Assembly: GCF_016616885.1 (NCBI RefSeq)
Contig: NZ_CP067102.1
Span: forward strand, 4,926,501-4,990,500
DNA length: 64,000 nt
Reading direction: 5' to 3'
Source of the DNA: Bradyrhizobium diazoefficiens
Lineage (GTDB): Bacteria > Pseudomonadota > Alphaproteobacteria > Rhizobiales > Xanthobacteraceae
Shown: positions 34,034 through 41,931 of the stretch, piece by piece
Numbering within the stretch: position 1 is the first letter of the stretch
Layout: each line of letters opens with the position of its first letter
Translations under genes and position numbers: made by a program
The notes under the pieces: generated by a model
Seen by the model: only the letters and a program-made list of their open reading frames with translations
Databases searched by the model: none
What the model was told of the DNA's origin: nothing

Positions 34034-34396
34034 TCAGGCCCTTTTCCCGCCCCGCTTGGTCATTGGTGCATTGCGACGCTCGCGTTTGCCGCGCGCGATC
34101 TCCGTCGCCAGCGCATCGAGCTTCGGCTCCCAGAAATTCCTGAACTGGCCGATCCAGGCATCGACCGCGCGGAGACCCGCAACGTCAACCGAATAGAGCC
34201 GTCTTTGCGCTTCCGCGCGAACCGTTGCGAAGCCGCTCTCGCGCAGCACCTTGAGATGCTGCGACACGGCCGCCTGCGTGATCCCGTATTCGGCCCCGAT
34301 CACTTCGACGACCTCACCGGACGCCATTTCGCCGGGCGCGAGCAATTCGAGAATGCGGCGGCGGACGGGATCGGCGAGGACTTCGAAGACGTGCAT
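34034..34396 (-). CDS. ArsR-family winged-helix regulator
   Basis: 120 residues, MHVFEVLADPVRRRILELLAPGEMASGEVVEVIGAEYGITQAAVSQHLKVLRESGFATVRAEAQRRLYSVDVAGLRAVDAWIGQFRNFW. This is the ArsR subgroup typically paired with SRPBCC proteins. It lacks the metal-binding ELCVCDL motif, so the inducer is not an obvious metal. Its ATG shares one base with the stop of the upstream SRPBCC gene (TGATG), giving strict translational coupling. The palindrome at 35105-35126 is its likely operator. Confidence 0.92.
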   Translation of the reverse strand: MHVFEVLADPVRRRILELLAPGEMASGEVVEVIGAEYGITQAAVSQHLKVLRESGFATVRAEAQRRLYSVDVAGLRAVDAWIGQFRNFWEPKLDALATEIARGKRERRNAPMTKRGGKRA

Positions 34397-35061
34397 CAGC
34401 TTCCTGTGCCGGGATGTGCGATGTCGGGCGGCATCTCGCCGCGATAGAACGCGATGGTACGATCCGAGCGCTGCTTCGCTGAGACAGGATCGACGCCGCT
34501 TGCGACGTGCGCCGCGCGCCAATGTTCGCCACTTGTCGTCATAAAGTCCTTGCCCGCAGGCGAGCCCATCCACGCCTCGGCCGTCTCATGGTCGACCGAT
34601 GCCCCGCTCGCAAGATATCGCTCAAGTCCCGCAATGGCGAGGTCCCAACCGATCCCGACCGCACCTGGACCGAACTGATTCCAATGATCCTCGATGATCG
34701 CGGTGTGCTCCAGCGTCAAACGCGCCTGACTTCGTTCTGCGGTGAGCTTGACGTCGATCCAGCTCACCGCGCCGCCGAACTCCCACGTCGCTGCAAAATG
34801 GGTCGGCGGCGAACACGCCATGATCGTGCCGCCGGCATTCCCCTTGAGCTGGTATTTTCCGCCGAGCTGGAGGTCTCCTTCGACTGGCAAGAACCAGCGC
34901 GGAATGCGCTCCTTGCTGGTCACGGCGTCCCAGAGATCGTCAACGCTGGTGTCGTAGAGCCGCGTCAGCGTCACCGCACTGGCCGGCTTCCCGTCCTTTT
35001 CGAAATTTGTCACCGAACGCGTAACGAGCCCCAAGACCCTGGCGACGTCGATCTCCATCAC
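34396..35061 (-). CDS. SRPBCC (AHSA1-like) domain protein
   Basis: A 221-residue START-like protein. SAVTLTRLYDTSVDDLWDAVTSKERIPRWFLPVEGDLQLGGKYQLKGNAGGTIMACSPPTHFAATWEFGG is the AHSA1/SRPBCC core, a hydrophobic ligand-binding cavity. The C-terminal part (ATGs GWDLAIAGLERYLASG) is typical for the ArsR-linked group. It is the first gene of the two-gene operon with arsR. The AATATAAG/CTTATATT palindrome lies 44 bp upstream. Confidence 0.9.
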   Translation of the reverse strand: MMEIDVARVLGLVTRSVTNFEKDGKPASAVTLTRLYDTSVDDLWDAVTSKERIPRWFLPVEGDLQLGGKYQLKGNAGGTIMACSPPTHFAATWEFGGAVSWIDVKLTAERSQARLTLEHTAIIEDHWNQFGPGAVGIGWDLAIAGLERYLASGASVDHETAEAWMGSPAGKDFMTTSGEHWRAAHVASGVDPVSAKQRSDRTIAFYRGEMPPDIAHPGTGS

Positions 35062-35104
35062 GATCCTCCTTGTCGGTCAGCAAGGATGAATATCGATCTA
35101 TACT

Positions 35105-35126
35105 AATATAAGTCAAGTCTTATATT
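35105..35126. promoter_or_regulatory. Candidate ArsR operator of the SRPBCC-arsR operon
   Basis: AATATAAG-TCAAGT-CTTATATT: perfect 8-bp arms and a 6-bp spacer, in an otherwise GC-rich region. The size and AT-rich arms resemble ArsR-family sites, and it precedes the operon start at 35061. Confidence 0.75.
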
Positions 35127-35169
35127 CGAGGCCGAATGCCGGGCAGTTCGCGAATGCGCCCTGTGCGCC

Positions 35170-35841
35170 CTACCGGACCGTGCCGATCCCTGCCAGGATC
35201 AAATCGACGCCCGCGAGAAATTGCGCGCTATCGTCGTGGTCGCGGAGCTGCGTCGCCATCTGGCGCACGAATGGATATTTCGCAGGATCGAGCGCTTCCC
35301 ACTGCGCTGCGACCGAGGCGAGGAAAGCCGATCGATCCGTATCCGGGGCATGAACGCGGGCGTTCGCGGCGTTCTGTCCGGCAACGCCGAGGATGTAGTG
35401 CACCAGCGCCGACGCGGAATCGAACTGCGCGGCGTGGGGTACGCCGAGCGCCTGGAGCCGTCCGCCGACGCTTTCGATGATCTCCAGCATCGCGGGCCGC
35501 CAAGGCTCGCGAAAGAGCTGCGCACCGACCCAGGGATGGACATCGATCGCGTCGAACACGCCGAGCGCGACGGCGCGGATCGCATCGCGCGGCTTGGCGC
35601 CGCCGGCCACCTCGGACATGACGCGGGCGATGACCTCGTCGGTCGCAGCCGCAAGCAGGTCGCCCTTGTCGGCAACGTGCCAGTAGATCGCCCCGCTGCC
35701 GGTTGCGAGATGCGCCGCGAGCGCGCGGACGGTCAGCGCGCCCTCGCCGCCGCTGTCGAGAATCTCGATCGCGGCCGCGATAATCCGCTCCCGCGAGAGC
35801 GCGTCGGTGCGCCGTTCAATCCGGTGAGTCTTCTTCGCCAT
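35170..35841 (-). CDS. TetR-family regulator (TetR_C tetracycline-repressor-like)
   Basis: 223 residues from MAKKTHRIERRTDALSRERIIAAAIEILDSGGEGALTVRALAAHLATGSGAIYWHVADKGDLLAAATDEVIARV. The HTH with GAIYWHVADK and the C-terminal domain with FREPWRPAMLEIIESVGGRLQALG is the TetR_C group. An ATG at 35850 would add three residues. It is divergent from a TetX-like FAD monooxygenase, and two TGGAAC-N3-GTTCCA operators lie between the genes, so it is a local repressor of that pair. Confidence 0.93.
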   Translation of the reverse strand: MAKKTHRIERRTDALSRERIIAAAIEILDSGGEGALTVRALAAHLATGSGAIYWHVADKGDLLAAATDEVIARVMSEVAGGAKPRDAIRAVALGVFDAIDVHPWVGAQLFREPWRPAMLEIIESVGGRLQALGVPHAAQFDSASALVHYILGVAGQNAANARVHAPDTDRSAFLASVAAQWEALDPAKYPFVRQMATQLRDHDDSAQFLAGVDLILAGIGTVR

Positions 35842-35861
35842 GGTCGCCATCTTGACATGAA

Positions 35862-35897
35862 TGGAACGATGTTCCAATAATATGGAACGTCGTTCCA
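35862..35897. promoter_or_regulatory. Tandem TetR operators in the tetR/monooxygenase divergent promoter
   Basis: Two perfect 15-bp palindromes, TGGAACGATGTTCCA (35862-35876) and TGGAACGTCGTTCCA (35883-35897), have identical arms and centres 21 bp apart. That is two helical turns, so two dimers can bind the same DNA face. Confidence 0.88.
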
Positions 35898-35918
35898 TTG
35901 TCTTTGGTAAAGAACCTG

Positions 35919-37058
35919 ATGACGCCCCCGGTCACAATTGTCGGTGCAGGCCTTGGCGGCCTCACCCTCGCCCGCGTGCTCTACCTGCATGGCATTCCCG
36001 TCACCGTCTACGAGGCCGAGGCTTCGCCGATGGCGCGGACGCAAGGCGGGATGCTCGACATCCACGACGACAGCGGGCAGCTCGCGCTGAAGGCCGCAGG
36101 CCTGTTCGAGGAATTCCGCAGCCTTATCCACGAGGGCGGCCAGGCCTCGCGCGTGCTCGACCAGAACGGCAAGGTGCTGCTCGACGAGGAAGACGACGGC
36201 ACGGGCGGACGGCCCGAGGTGCGCCGCGGTGCGCTGCGGCGCATCCTGCTGGAGTCCCTGCCCGCGGAGACCATCCGGTGGGGCAAGAAGCTTGCGCGCG
36301 TCATTGCACGCGGCGGCGGGCGGCATGAGCTGACATTCGCCGACGGTTTTAGCGCGAGCACACATCTCCTCGTCGGCGCTGACGGTACGTGGTCGAAGGT
36401 GCGGCCGCTGCTGTCGGACACGACGCCCACATATGTCGGCGCGTCCTTCATCGAGACTTATCTGCACGATGCGGACGCACGGCATCGTGCTGCGGCTGAG
36501 GCGGTCGGCGGCGGCGCCCTGTTCGCGAACGCTCCTGGCAAAGGCATCTTCGCGCACCGCGAGCCGGACAGCGCGCTTCACGTCTACATCGCGCTGAAAC
36601 GTCCCGCCGAATGGTTCACCGCGATCGATTTTACCGATGTCCCCACCGCAACGGCGTGCGTCGCGGCCGAATTCGACGGCTGGGCGCCGGCGCTCACCGC
36701 GCTGATCACCGACGCAGATACGCCGCCGGTGCTGCGCATGCTCCACACGCTGCCCAACGACCATCGCTGGGAGCGCGTGGGTGGGATGACGCTGCTCGGC
36801 GATGCAGCGCATGTGATGCCGCCGGCCGGCGACGGCGCAAACCTCGCGATGCTCGACGGCGCCGAGCTCGGCAAGGCTATCGTTGCGCACCCAGACGACA
36901 TCGAGGCGGCACTTGCGACTTACGAAGCCGCGCTGTTCCCGCGCAGCCAGTCAGCCGCAGTCGGCGCGCACGAGATCCTGGAGCTCTGCCTCGGCGAACG
37001 CGCCCCGTTCGGCCTGGTGGACTTCTTCAGCGGAATGCGCGAGAGGATGTCGGAGTGA
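35919..37058 (+). CDS. FAD-dependent monooxygenase, TetX-like
   Basis: 379 residues from MTPPVTIVGAGLGGLTLARVLYLHGIPVTVYEAEASPMARTQGGMLDIHDDSGQLAL. Dinucleotide motif GAGLGGL, the middle GADGTWSKVRPLL and the FAD-phosphate motif LLGDAAHVMPPAGDGANLAMLDG place it in the flavin hydroxylase family closest to TetX-like enzymes. The natural substrate need not be tetracycline. Divergent TetR and twin operators suggest induction by the substrate. A TTG at 35898 would start inside the operator edge and is less likely. Confidence 0.9.
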   Translation: MTPPVTIVGAGLGGLTLARVLYLHGIPVTVYEAEASPMARTQGGMLDIHDDSGQLALKAAGLFEEFRSLIHEGGQASRVLDQNGKVLLDEEDDGTGGRPEVRRGALRRILLESLPAETIRWGKKLARVIARGGGRHELTFADGFSASTHLLVGADGTWSKVRPLLSDTTPTYVGASFIETYLHDADARHRAAAEAVGGGALFANAPGKGIFAHREPDSALHVYIALKRPAEWFTAIDFTDVPTATACVAAEFDGWAPALTALITDADTPPVLRMLHTLPNDHRWERVGGMTLLGDAAHVMPPAGDGANLAMLDGAELGKAIVAHPDDIEAALATYEAALFPRSQSAAVGAHEILELCLGERAPFGLVDFFSGMRERMSE

Positions 37059-37082
37059 TCCATCCTCGTGGTGATAGCCAAC

Positions 37083-37592
37083 ATGCCCCCTGCTCCCAGC
37101 ATGATCGCAACATGCGCCTGCGGTGAAGTCGAAGTCAGAGCGTTCGGCAAGCCTATCGTCAGCGCCGCCTGTTATTGCGATGACTGCCAAAAGGGTGCGG
37201 CCGAGATCGAGGCTCTGCCGAACGCCCCCGCTGTGCGCGATCCCGACGGCGGGACGGCCTATACGCTTTACCGCAACGACCGGTTCGAATGCTCCAGGGG
37301 AGCCGAACGCCTGAAGCGTCATAAGCTCAAGGAGACGTCGCCGACCAACAGGGTTGTCGCAACGTGCTGCAATTCGGCGATGTTCGTGAATTTCGATCGC
37401 GGCCCGCACTGGGTCTCGGCCTACCGGGCGCGATTCCACGGCGACCCGCCGCCCCTGCAGGCTCGGATCTGCACGAAGTTCAAACCGGATGGTGTTGTGC
37501 TTGTGGACGATGTGCCGAGCTACAATCGCTTTCCGCCAAGCTTCATCATCAAGCTGCTCACCTCGCGCATCGCAATGGCGCTCGGAAGATGA
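37083..37592 (+). CDS. GFA/CENP-V-type zinc protein
   Basis: About 169 residues from MPPAPSMIATCACGEVEVRAFGKPIVSAACYCDDCQKGAAEIEAL. Zinc-binding CxC and CYCDDC motifs, and CCNSAMFVNFD in the second half, are the glutathione-dependent formaldehyde-activating (GFA) fold. Enzymatic activity is not established for most members. It follows the monooxygenase by about 25 bp and may be co-transcribed and co-regulated. A GTG at 37068 is an alternative start. Confidence 0.85.
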   Translation: MPPAPSMIATCACGEVEVRAFGKPIVSAACYCDDCQKGAAEIEALPNAPAVRDPDGGTAYTLYRNDRFECSRGAERLKRHKLKETSPTNRVVATCCNSAMFVNFDRGPHWVSAYRARFHGDPPPLQARICTKFKPDGVVLVDDVPSYNRFPPSFIIKLLTSRIAMALGR

Positions 37593-37602
37593 ACGCGTAG
37601 AA

Positions 37603-37715
37603 CGTAGGGCGGATCAGCGAAGCGCAATCCGCCATCCTGAGCACGCCACGTTGAGTGATGGCAGATTACCCCGGCGGACTGCGCTTCGCGCAGCCGCGGG
37701 CAAATCCGCCCTACG
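37603..37715. repeat. Extragenic repeat with 12-bp terminal inverted repeats
   Basis: Begins CGTAGGGCGGAT and ends with the exact reverse complement ATCCGCCCTACG. Inside, AGCGAAGCGCAATCCGCC and GCGGACTGCGCTTCGCGCA form further inverted pairs. This GTAGGGCGGAT...AATCCGCC design is a widespread family of small non-coding repeats in Proteobacteria. It fills the gap between the convergent GFA and AraC genes. Confidence 0.85.
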
Positions 37716-37722
37716 AAGCACG

Positions 37723-38604
37723 CTACTTCAGCGACAGGAAAACGTCCGCGACCGCCTCGTGCTCCGGCACCTCCGGGAACAGGCTCAGCCGCTGGCAATA
37801 GATCGGGAAGTCGCGTGCTTCCTCGCCGCTGGCCGGAAGCCAGTCGCGATAGAGATAGAGCGCGGCGGGCTCCAGATTGTCGGTGAAGCCGACGACGCGC
37901 AGCACCGCGCAGCGTCCGCCGGGGATCTCGCCGGCCTTGATCTTTTCGCCATTCGCCTCGATCGGTTGGTCGGTCCCGACACAAAGATCGATGCTATATT
38001 CGTCCTGTTGCGCGGGACGCCCCTCGGAATGCCAGACATTGAAGGTCGGATTTGTCCTGGGGTGCAGGCCGGCGGCCCTGCGCCACGCGATAAACCGCCG
38101 GATCGTGTCACCAAGCGTCTCCGGGCTCCCCCGATGCTCCATGATCGCCACCCGCGTGGGGTGCACATCGCGTATCGTCACGTCGCCAGTCGTGAAGTTC
38201 TTCTGCATGAGCTTGCTCCTCGCATTGTCGAGAGGCCCGAAGGCCGCAAGCCACGGCTCCCAGTCCGGCGATTTCCGGAACGACGACGGTGATTGCCCGA
38301 ACCGTTGCCGAAAGGCGCGGGCGAAGGCGTCAGGTGCGTCGTAACCAGCATCCATCGCGATGTCGGTGACGCCCAAAGCGTCATTGTAGGCCAGCTGATG
38401 CGACGCGCGCTTCAGACGCGCGAGCTGGACATAGCGATGCACTGACAACCCGAAGGTCGCCGTGAATTGCCGGTGGAAGTGAAATTTCGAGAAGGCCGCA
38501 ACGGCGCTTAAGCCGTCCAGGTCCAGATCCGCGTCGAGATGCCGGTCGATATGGTCCAGCACCCGCCGCATCCGGGCCTGATAGTGTTGCAGTGCCTCCG
38601 TCAT
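37723..38604 (-). CDS. AraC-family regulator with a GyrI-like effector domain
   Basis: 293 residues from MTEALQHYQARMRRVLDHIDRHLDADLDLDGLSAVAAFSKFHFHRQFTATFGLSVHRYVQLARLKRASHQL. The AraC DNA-binding domain is N-terminal (two HTHs, second ending FGQSPSSFRKSP). It is followed by a GyrI-like/Bacterial transcription activator effector-binding domain (VTIRDVHPTRVAIMEHRGSPETLGDTIRRFIAWRRAAG...IPGGRCAVLRVVGF). The SoxS-Rob/SbmC arrangement suggests sensing of small hydrophobic toxins. The target genes are not evident. Confidence 0.92.
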   Translation of the reverse strand: MTEALQHYQARMRRVLDHIDRHLDADLDLDGLSAVAAFSKFHFHRQFTATFGLSVHRYVQLARLKRASHQLAYNDALGVTDIAMDAGYDAPDAFARAFRQRFGQSPSSFRKSPDWEPWLAAFGPLDNARSKLMQKNFTTGDVTIRDVHPTRVAIMEHRGSPETLGDTIRRFIAWRRAAGLHPRTNPTFNVWHSEGRPAQQDEYSIDLCVGTDQPIEANGEKIKAGEIPGGRCAVLRVVGFTDNLEPAALYLYRDWLPASGEEARDFPIYCQRLSLFPEVPEHEAVADVFLSLK

Positions 38605-38848
38605 CGTCCCTCCTCCGTGGCGGCTCGAGTTAGGCCGGGATGGCCGTGATGCGCTCGACCGATCTTGCGGTCTGGAAGGCATCGCGGCGAAATTTCCGAC
38701 GATTGCTTACAGTTCGAAGGATGGGTGGAGCGGAAGCGATACCTGGCCATCCCTTGCGCTGGCCTTATGGCCTAGCCCTATGGTCCAATTGAGTACATAC
38801 GTTATTATCTTTCGTCAAAAGACCGGCCGGTCAACCGAGGCCCCGCGA

Positions 38849-39241
38849 ATGAAAAGCTTGAACAATCTCGAGTGCGTGACCCTCTTCGTTGACGACCTCT
38901 CGCGCGCGAGGACATTTTACGAGGCTGTGTTCGACGCCAGGCCGATCTATTCTGACGCCGTATGCAGCGTGATCGGGCTCGGTGGCGTCATGGTCAATTT
39001 GCTACAGGAGACGGAAGCACCGCAGCTCGTGCAGCCGGTCGTGCCTGCTGCTTCAAGCGCCGGACCTCGCATGCTCATGACCATTCGCGTCGACGATGTT
39101 GATGAAGCCTGCGCGAAGCTGCGGCAAAGCGGCATAGACTTGGTAAATGGCCCCATCGATCGTCCCTGGGGTCGTCGCACCGCCGTCTTTTCCGACCCAT
39201 CCGGTCATATGTGGGAGATCGCGCAGGAGATACCCTCCTAG
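38849..39241 (+). CDS. VOC-family (glyoxalase-fold) protein
   Basis: 130 residues starting MKSLNNLECVTLFVDDLSRARTFYEAVFDARPIYSDAVCSVIGLGGVMVNLLQ. Two beta-alpha-beta3 repeats are visible (LFVDDLSRARTFYEAVF and IRVDDVDEACAKLRQSGI), ending DPSGHMWEIAQEI with the usual His/Glu metal site. The reaction is unknown. It converges with the LysR gene, overlapping by 4 bp. The 244-bp region before it (38605-38848) shows no clear element. Confidence 0.85.
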   Translation: MKSLNNLECVTLFVDDLSRARTFYEAVFDARPIYSDAVCSVIGLGGVMVNLLQETEAPQLVQPVVPAASSAGPRMLMTIRVDDVDEACAKLRQSGIDLVNGPIDRPWGRRTAVFSDPSGHMWEIAQEIPS

Positions 39242-40146
39242 AAGCCGTCCTCGTCGCGCGATACGGACAGTCCCGCGAGAAGCGGCGCGTACGCGGCGAG
39301 CCTGTGGGACACGAACTCGGTGAAGAGCCGCACGCGCTTCGTCTTGCGTGTCTCCCCTCGCGTGAGAAGCCACACCGTTCCGTACATGTGCAGGTCGGTG
39401 CCCGGCACCCTCACCAGGTGGGGGTCGGCATCGCCGACGAAGCACGGCAGTGTCGTCATCCCGAGCCCTTGGCGTACTGCAGCGATCTGCGCCTCGCCGT
39501 CCGTGGTCCTGAATGGTACCCCCGTGGCGCGAACCTCACCCTCACGGGCCCAGTCCGGAATTCCATGAATGCTTATGACGATCCACCGGATGGGATCAGG
39601 CGCGCCCGCGCGCCACGCGGCCAGTCGATCGCGGGACATGTAGACGCCGCCGCACAGCTCCGGCCCCTTCAGGCCGTGAAGATTGAGCGGCAGGGTTTTG
39701 CGGTCGTAGACGACGCGGATCGCGACGTCGGCCTCCCGGTTGGTCAGATTTGCCAGCTCGCCGGACGACAAGATGTCCATCTCGATATCCGGATGCAGAC
39801 GCGCGAAATCGGCGAAGTCCGGCATGAGCAGGCGTGTCGCGAGGGACGGCGCCAGCGTCACCCGCAGAAGCCCGCGCACGCTCTGGTCGCGCCCGAAGAC
39901 GCGCGTCTCCAGCTGGTGCGACGACGCTTCCATCTGGTCCGCGAACTCGAGGACCTCTTCGCCCGCAGTCGTCAGGCGGTAGCCCGAAGGCAACTTCTCG
40001 AACATGTGCGCCCCGAGGCGCTGCTCGAGCTGGGCGATGCGTCGCAGCACGGTTGAGTGATTCACCCCGAGGCGCTCCGCGGCAGCCCGGACCGAGCCTC
40101 CACGCGCGACGGCCAGAAAATAACGAACGTCATCCCAGTCGATCAT
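39238..40146 (-). CDS. LysR-family regulator
   Basis: 302 residues from MIDWDDVRYFLAVARGGSVRAAAERLGVNHSTVLRRIAQLEQRLGAHMFEKLPSGYRLTTAGEEVLEFADQ, the LysR wHTH of the subgroup that regulates oxidoreductase genes. It is followed by a periplasmic-binding-like effector domain. It is divergent from an SDR gene across 274 bp (40147-40420), so it probably controls the SDR-reductase pair. I could not settle on a T-N11-A site. Confidence 0.92.
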   Translation of the reverse strand: MIDWDDVRYFLAVARGGSVRAAAERLGVNHSTVLRRIAQLEQRLGAHMFEKLPSGYRLTTAGEEVLEFADQMEASSHQLETRVFGRDQSVRGLLRVTLAPSLATRLLMPDFADFARLHPDIEMDILSSGELANLTNREADVAIRVVYDRKTLPLNLHGLKGPELCGGVYMSRDRLAAWRAGAPDPIRWIVISIHGIPDWAREGEVRATGVPFRTTDGEAQIAAVRQGLGMTTLPCFVGDADPHLVRVPGTDLHMYGTVWLLTRGETRKTKRVRLFTEFVSHRLAAYAPLLAGLSVSRDEDGF

Positions 40147-40420
40147 GGTGCAATCCGGCACCGCGCGGTGCCCCTTCCAAAGCCCGTATCGAGCCCATCG
40201 AACAGTAATATGGCGGTCATTGTGGCCTATGTCGACGCGTGCGGTCTCATTCCGAACGGCGGATACCGATCGTCGCGGCCGAGATCAGTCGTCCAGCCGG
40301 ATCGATTTCGCACCACCGATGTGCGCGCTTCCGCACTCAACGCCTGACGCCCGCGGACCCATCTCCAGGTCCTCGGGGCCCTCCCCGAGCGACCAAAGGC
40401 GGAGCCTGAAAGGAGAAGTT

Positions 40421-41155
40421 ATGGGAAAGTTGGACGGTAAGGTTGCAGTCATCACGGGTGGATCAAGCGGCATGGCGCTGGCGAGCGCCAAGCGGTTCGT
40501 TGAAGAAGGCGCTTATGTTTTCATCACGGGCCGGAGGCAGGAGGCGCTCGACGAGGCCGTCGAGCGGATTGGCCGGAACGTGACCGGCGTGCGCGGCGAT
40601 GCGGCCAATCTCGACGATCTCGACCGTCTGTTCGACACGGTCAAGCGGGACAAGAGCAGGATCGACGTCCTGTACGCGAGCGCCGGCATAGGCGAAGCCG
40701 TCCCACTGGGCGAGATTACCGAGCAGCATTTCGATGCGACCTTCGGCCTGAATACGCGCGGCACGCTGTTTACGGTTCAGAAGGCGCTGCCGCTGTTCAA
40801 CGATGGCGGATCGATCTTCATGACCGGGTCTGTTGCTTCGCTGAAAGGTTTTCCTGGTTACAGCGTGTATGCGGCGAGCAAGGCGGCGTTGCACGCATTC
40901 GCACGCGGGTGGCTCAACGAACTGAAGGGCAGGAATATCCGGGTGAACGTGCTGCACCCGGGGCCGATCGCCACGCCGATGCAGGACCAGGTTCTGACCG
41001 AAGAGGCGAAGCGGATGTTCGAATCCCTGATCCCGCGGGGAAAGATGGGTCGTCCTGAGGAAATTGCGGCGGCCGCGCTGTTTCTTGCATCAGAGGATTC
41101 GAGCTTCGTGAACGGACTGGAGTTGTCTGTCGACGGCGGCTTCTCGGCCATCTGA
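40421..41155 (+). CDS. Short-chain dehydrogenase/reductase (SDR)
   Basis: 244 residues, MGKLDGKVAVITGGSSGMALASAKRFVEEGAYVFITGRRQEAL. The cofactor loop reads TGGSSGMA, with Ala in place of the third Gly. YSVYAASK gives the catalytic Tyr and Lys, and the C-terminus SSFVNGLELSVDGGFSAI is classical. The Arg after the second strand (TGRRQ) favours NADPH. AAGGAG ribosome sites of the same design precede this gene and the next one 13 bp later, so they are one operon under the divergent LysR. Confidence 0.93.
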   Translation: MGKLDGKVAVITGGSSGMALASAKRFVEEGAYVFITGRRQEALDEAVERIGRNVTGVRGDAANLDDLDRLFDTVKRDKSRIDVLYASAGIGEAVPLGEITEQHFDATFGLNTRGTLFTVQKALPLFNDGGSIFMTGSVASLKGFPGYSVYAASKAALHAFARGWLNELKGRNIRVNVLHPGPIATPMQDQVLTEEAKRMFESLIPRGKMGRPEEIAAAALFLASEDSSFVNGLELSVDGGFSAI

Positions 41156-41168
41156 AAGGAGAAGCATT

Positions 41169-41768
41169 ATGAGCTACGCAATTGTAGGCTTCGGTAAGAT
41201 TGGCCAGGCCCTCGCCCGTGCCTTCGCCCGTAAAAACATCGACGTGACCGTCGCGAGCCGCCGGCCGCCCGACGCGTTGGCACCGCTGGCGCGGGCGATT
41301 GGACCCACCGTCGTCGCCAAGTCGCTGCGGGAAGCAGTCGAGGCCGACACAATTATCCTGGCGGTCCCGTTCGGGGAGCATCGCGAGGTTGCGAAGGCCC
41401 TGCCGAGCTGGAAAGGCAAGACGGTCATCGACGCGATGAACGCGTTAGTTCCCGCTGAGGAGCTGGACGGTCTTCTGTCCTCCGCCTTTGTCGCGAAGGC
41501 GTTCACCGGCGCCAAGCTCGTGAAAGGTTTCAATCACCTGATTGCGGCCACCCTGGCTGCCGATCCGATCGTCGAGGGCGGCCACCGGGTCGTCTTTCTG
41601 TCGAGCGACGACGAAGACGCGACCGCTCCCGTGGCGGCCTTGGCCAAAAAACTCGGGTTCGCACCCGTCAAGCTGGGCAAGCTCAACGAGGGTGGCGCGC
41701 TGGTGCACGCACGCCGCCGCGTTTGGGGCCAGCTCATCTTCCAGGATTTGTTCAGGAAGGAGCAGTGA
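41169..41768 (+). CDS. NADPH-binding F420-reductase-like oxidoreductase
   Basis: 199 residues: MSYAIVGFGKIGQALARAFARKNIDVTVASRRPPDALAPLARAIG with a Rossmann GxGxxG and SRR phosphate-binding loop, then DTIILAVPFGEHREVAKAL and GAKLVKGFNHLIAATLAADP. This matches the NAD(P)-binding F420 reductase/NADP oxidoreductase superfamily. Despite the name, most bacterial members do not use F420. Second gene of the SDR operon. Confidence 0.88.
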   Translation: MSYAIVGFGKIGQALARAFARKNIDVTVASRRPPDALAPLARAIGPTVVAKSLREAVEADTIILAVPFGEHREVAKALPSWKGKTVIDAMNALVPAEELDGLLSSAFVAKAFTGAKLVKGFNHLIAATLAADPIVEGGHRVVFLSSDDEDATAPVAALAKKLGFAPVKLGKLNEGGALVHARRRVWGQLIFQDLFRKEQ

Positions 41769-41809
41769 TCGGCGTATCGGCGCCGTTCGAAGAGCGGGCT
41801 GCGGTGACC

Positions 41810-41832
41810 GTGCACTAAATTAATTAGTGCAC
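41810..41832. repeat. Perfect hairpin between the SDR operon and the ABC-3C cassette
   Basis: GTGCACTAA-ATTAA-TTAGTGCAC: 9-bp arms with a 5-bp loop. No T-run follows, so it is either a weak bidirectional terminator for the two convergent operons or a junction mark. It is the last distinctive element before the cassette's final stop at 41932. Confidence 0.6.
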
Positions 41833-41931
41833 TGTCGGTGCCCCAGCTGTTTTATCGCAGCATTGACGCGAGCGTGCGTGTGAGATGGTTCAATTGGGCG
41901 CCACCGCCAGGCCGAACCAATTTTCCTGCGA

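Noticed and set aside
35898..35918. Alternative TTG start of the FAD monooxygenase
   Set aside because: It would abut the second TetR operator, leaving no room for a leader or ribosome site. The ATG at 35919 begins just before the conserved Rossmann strand.
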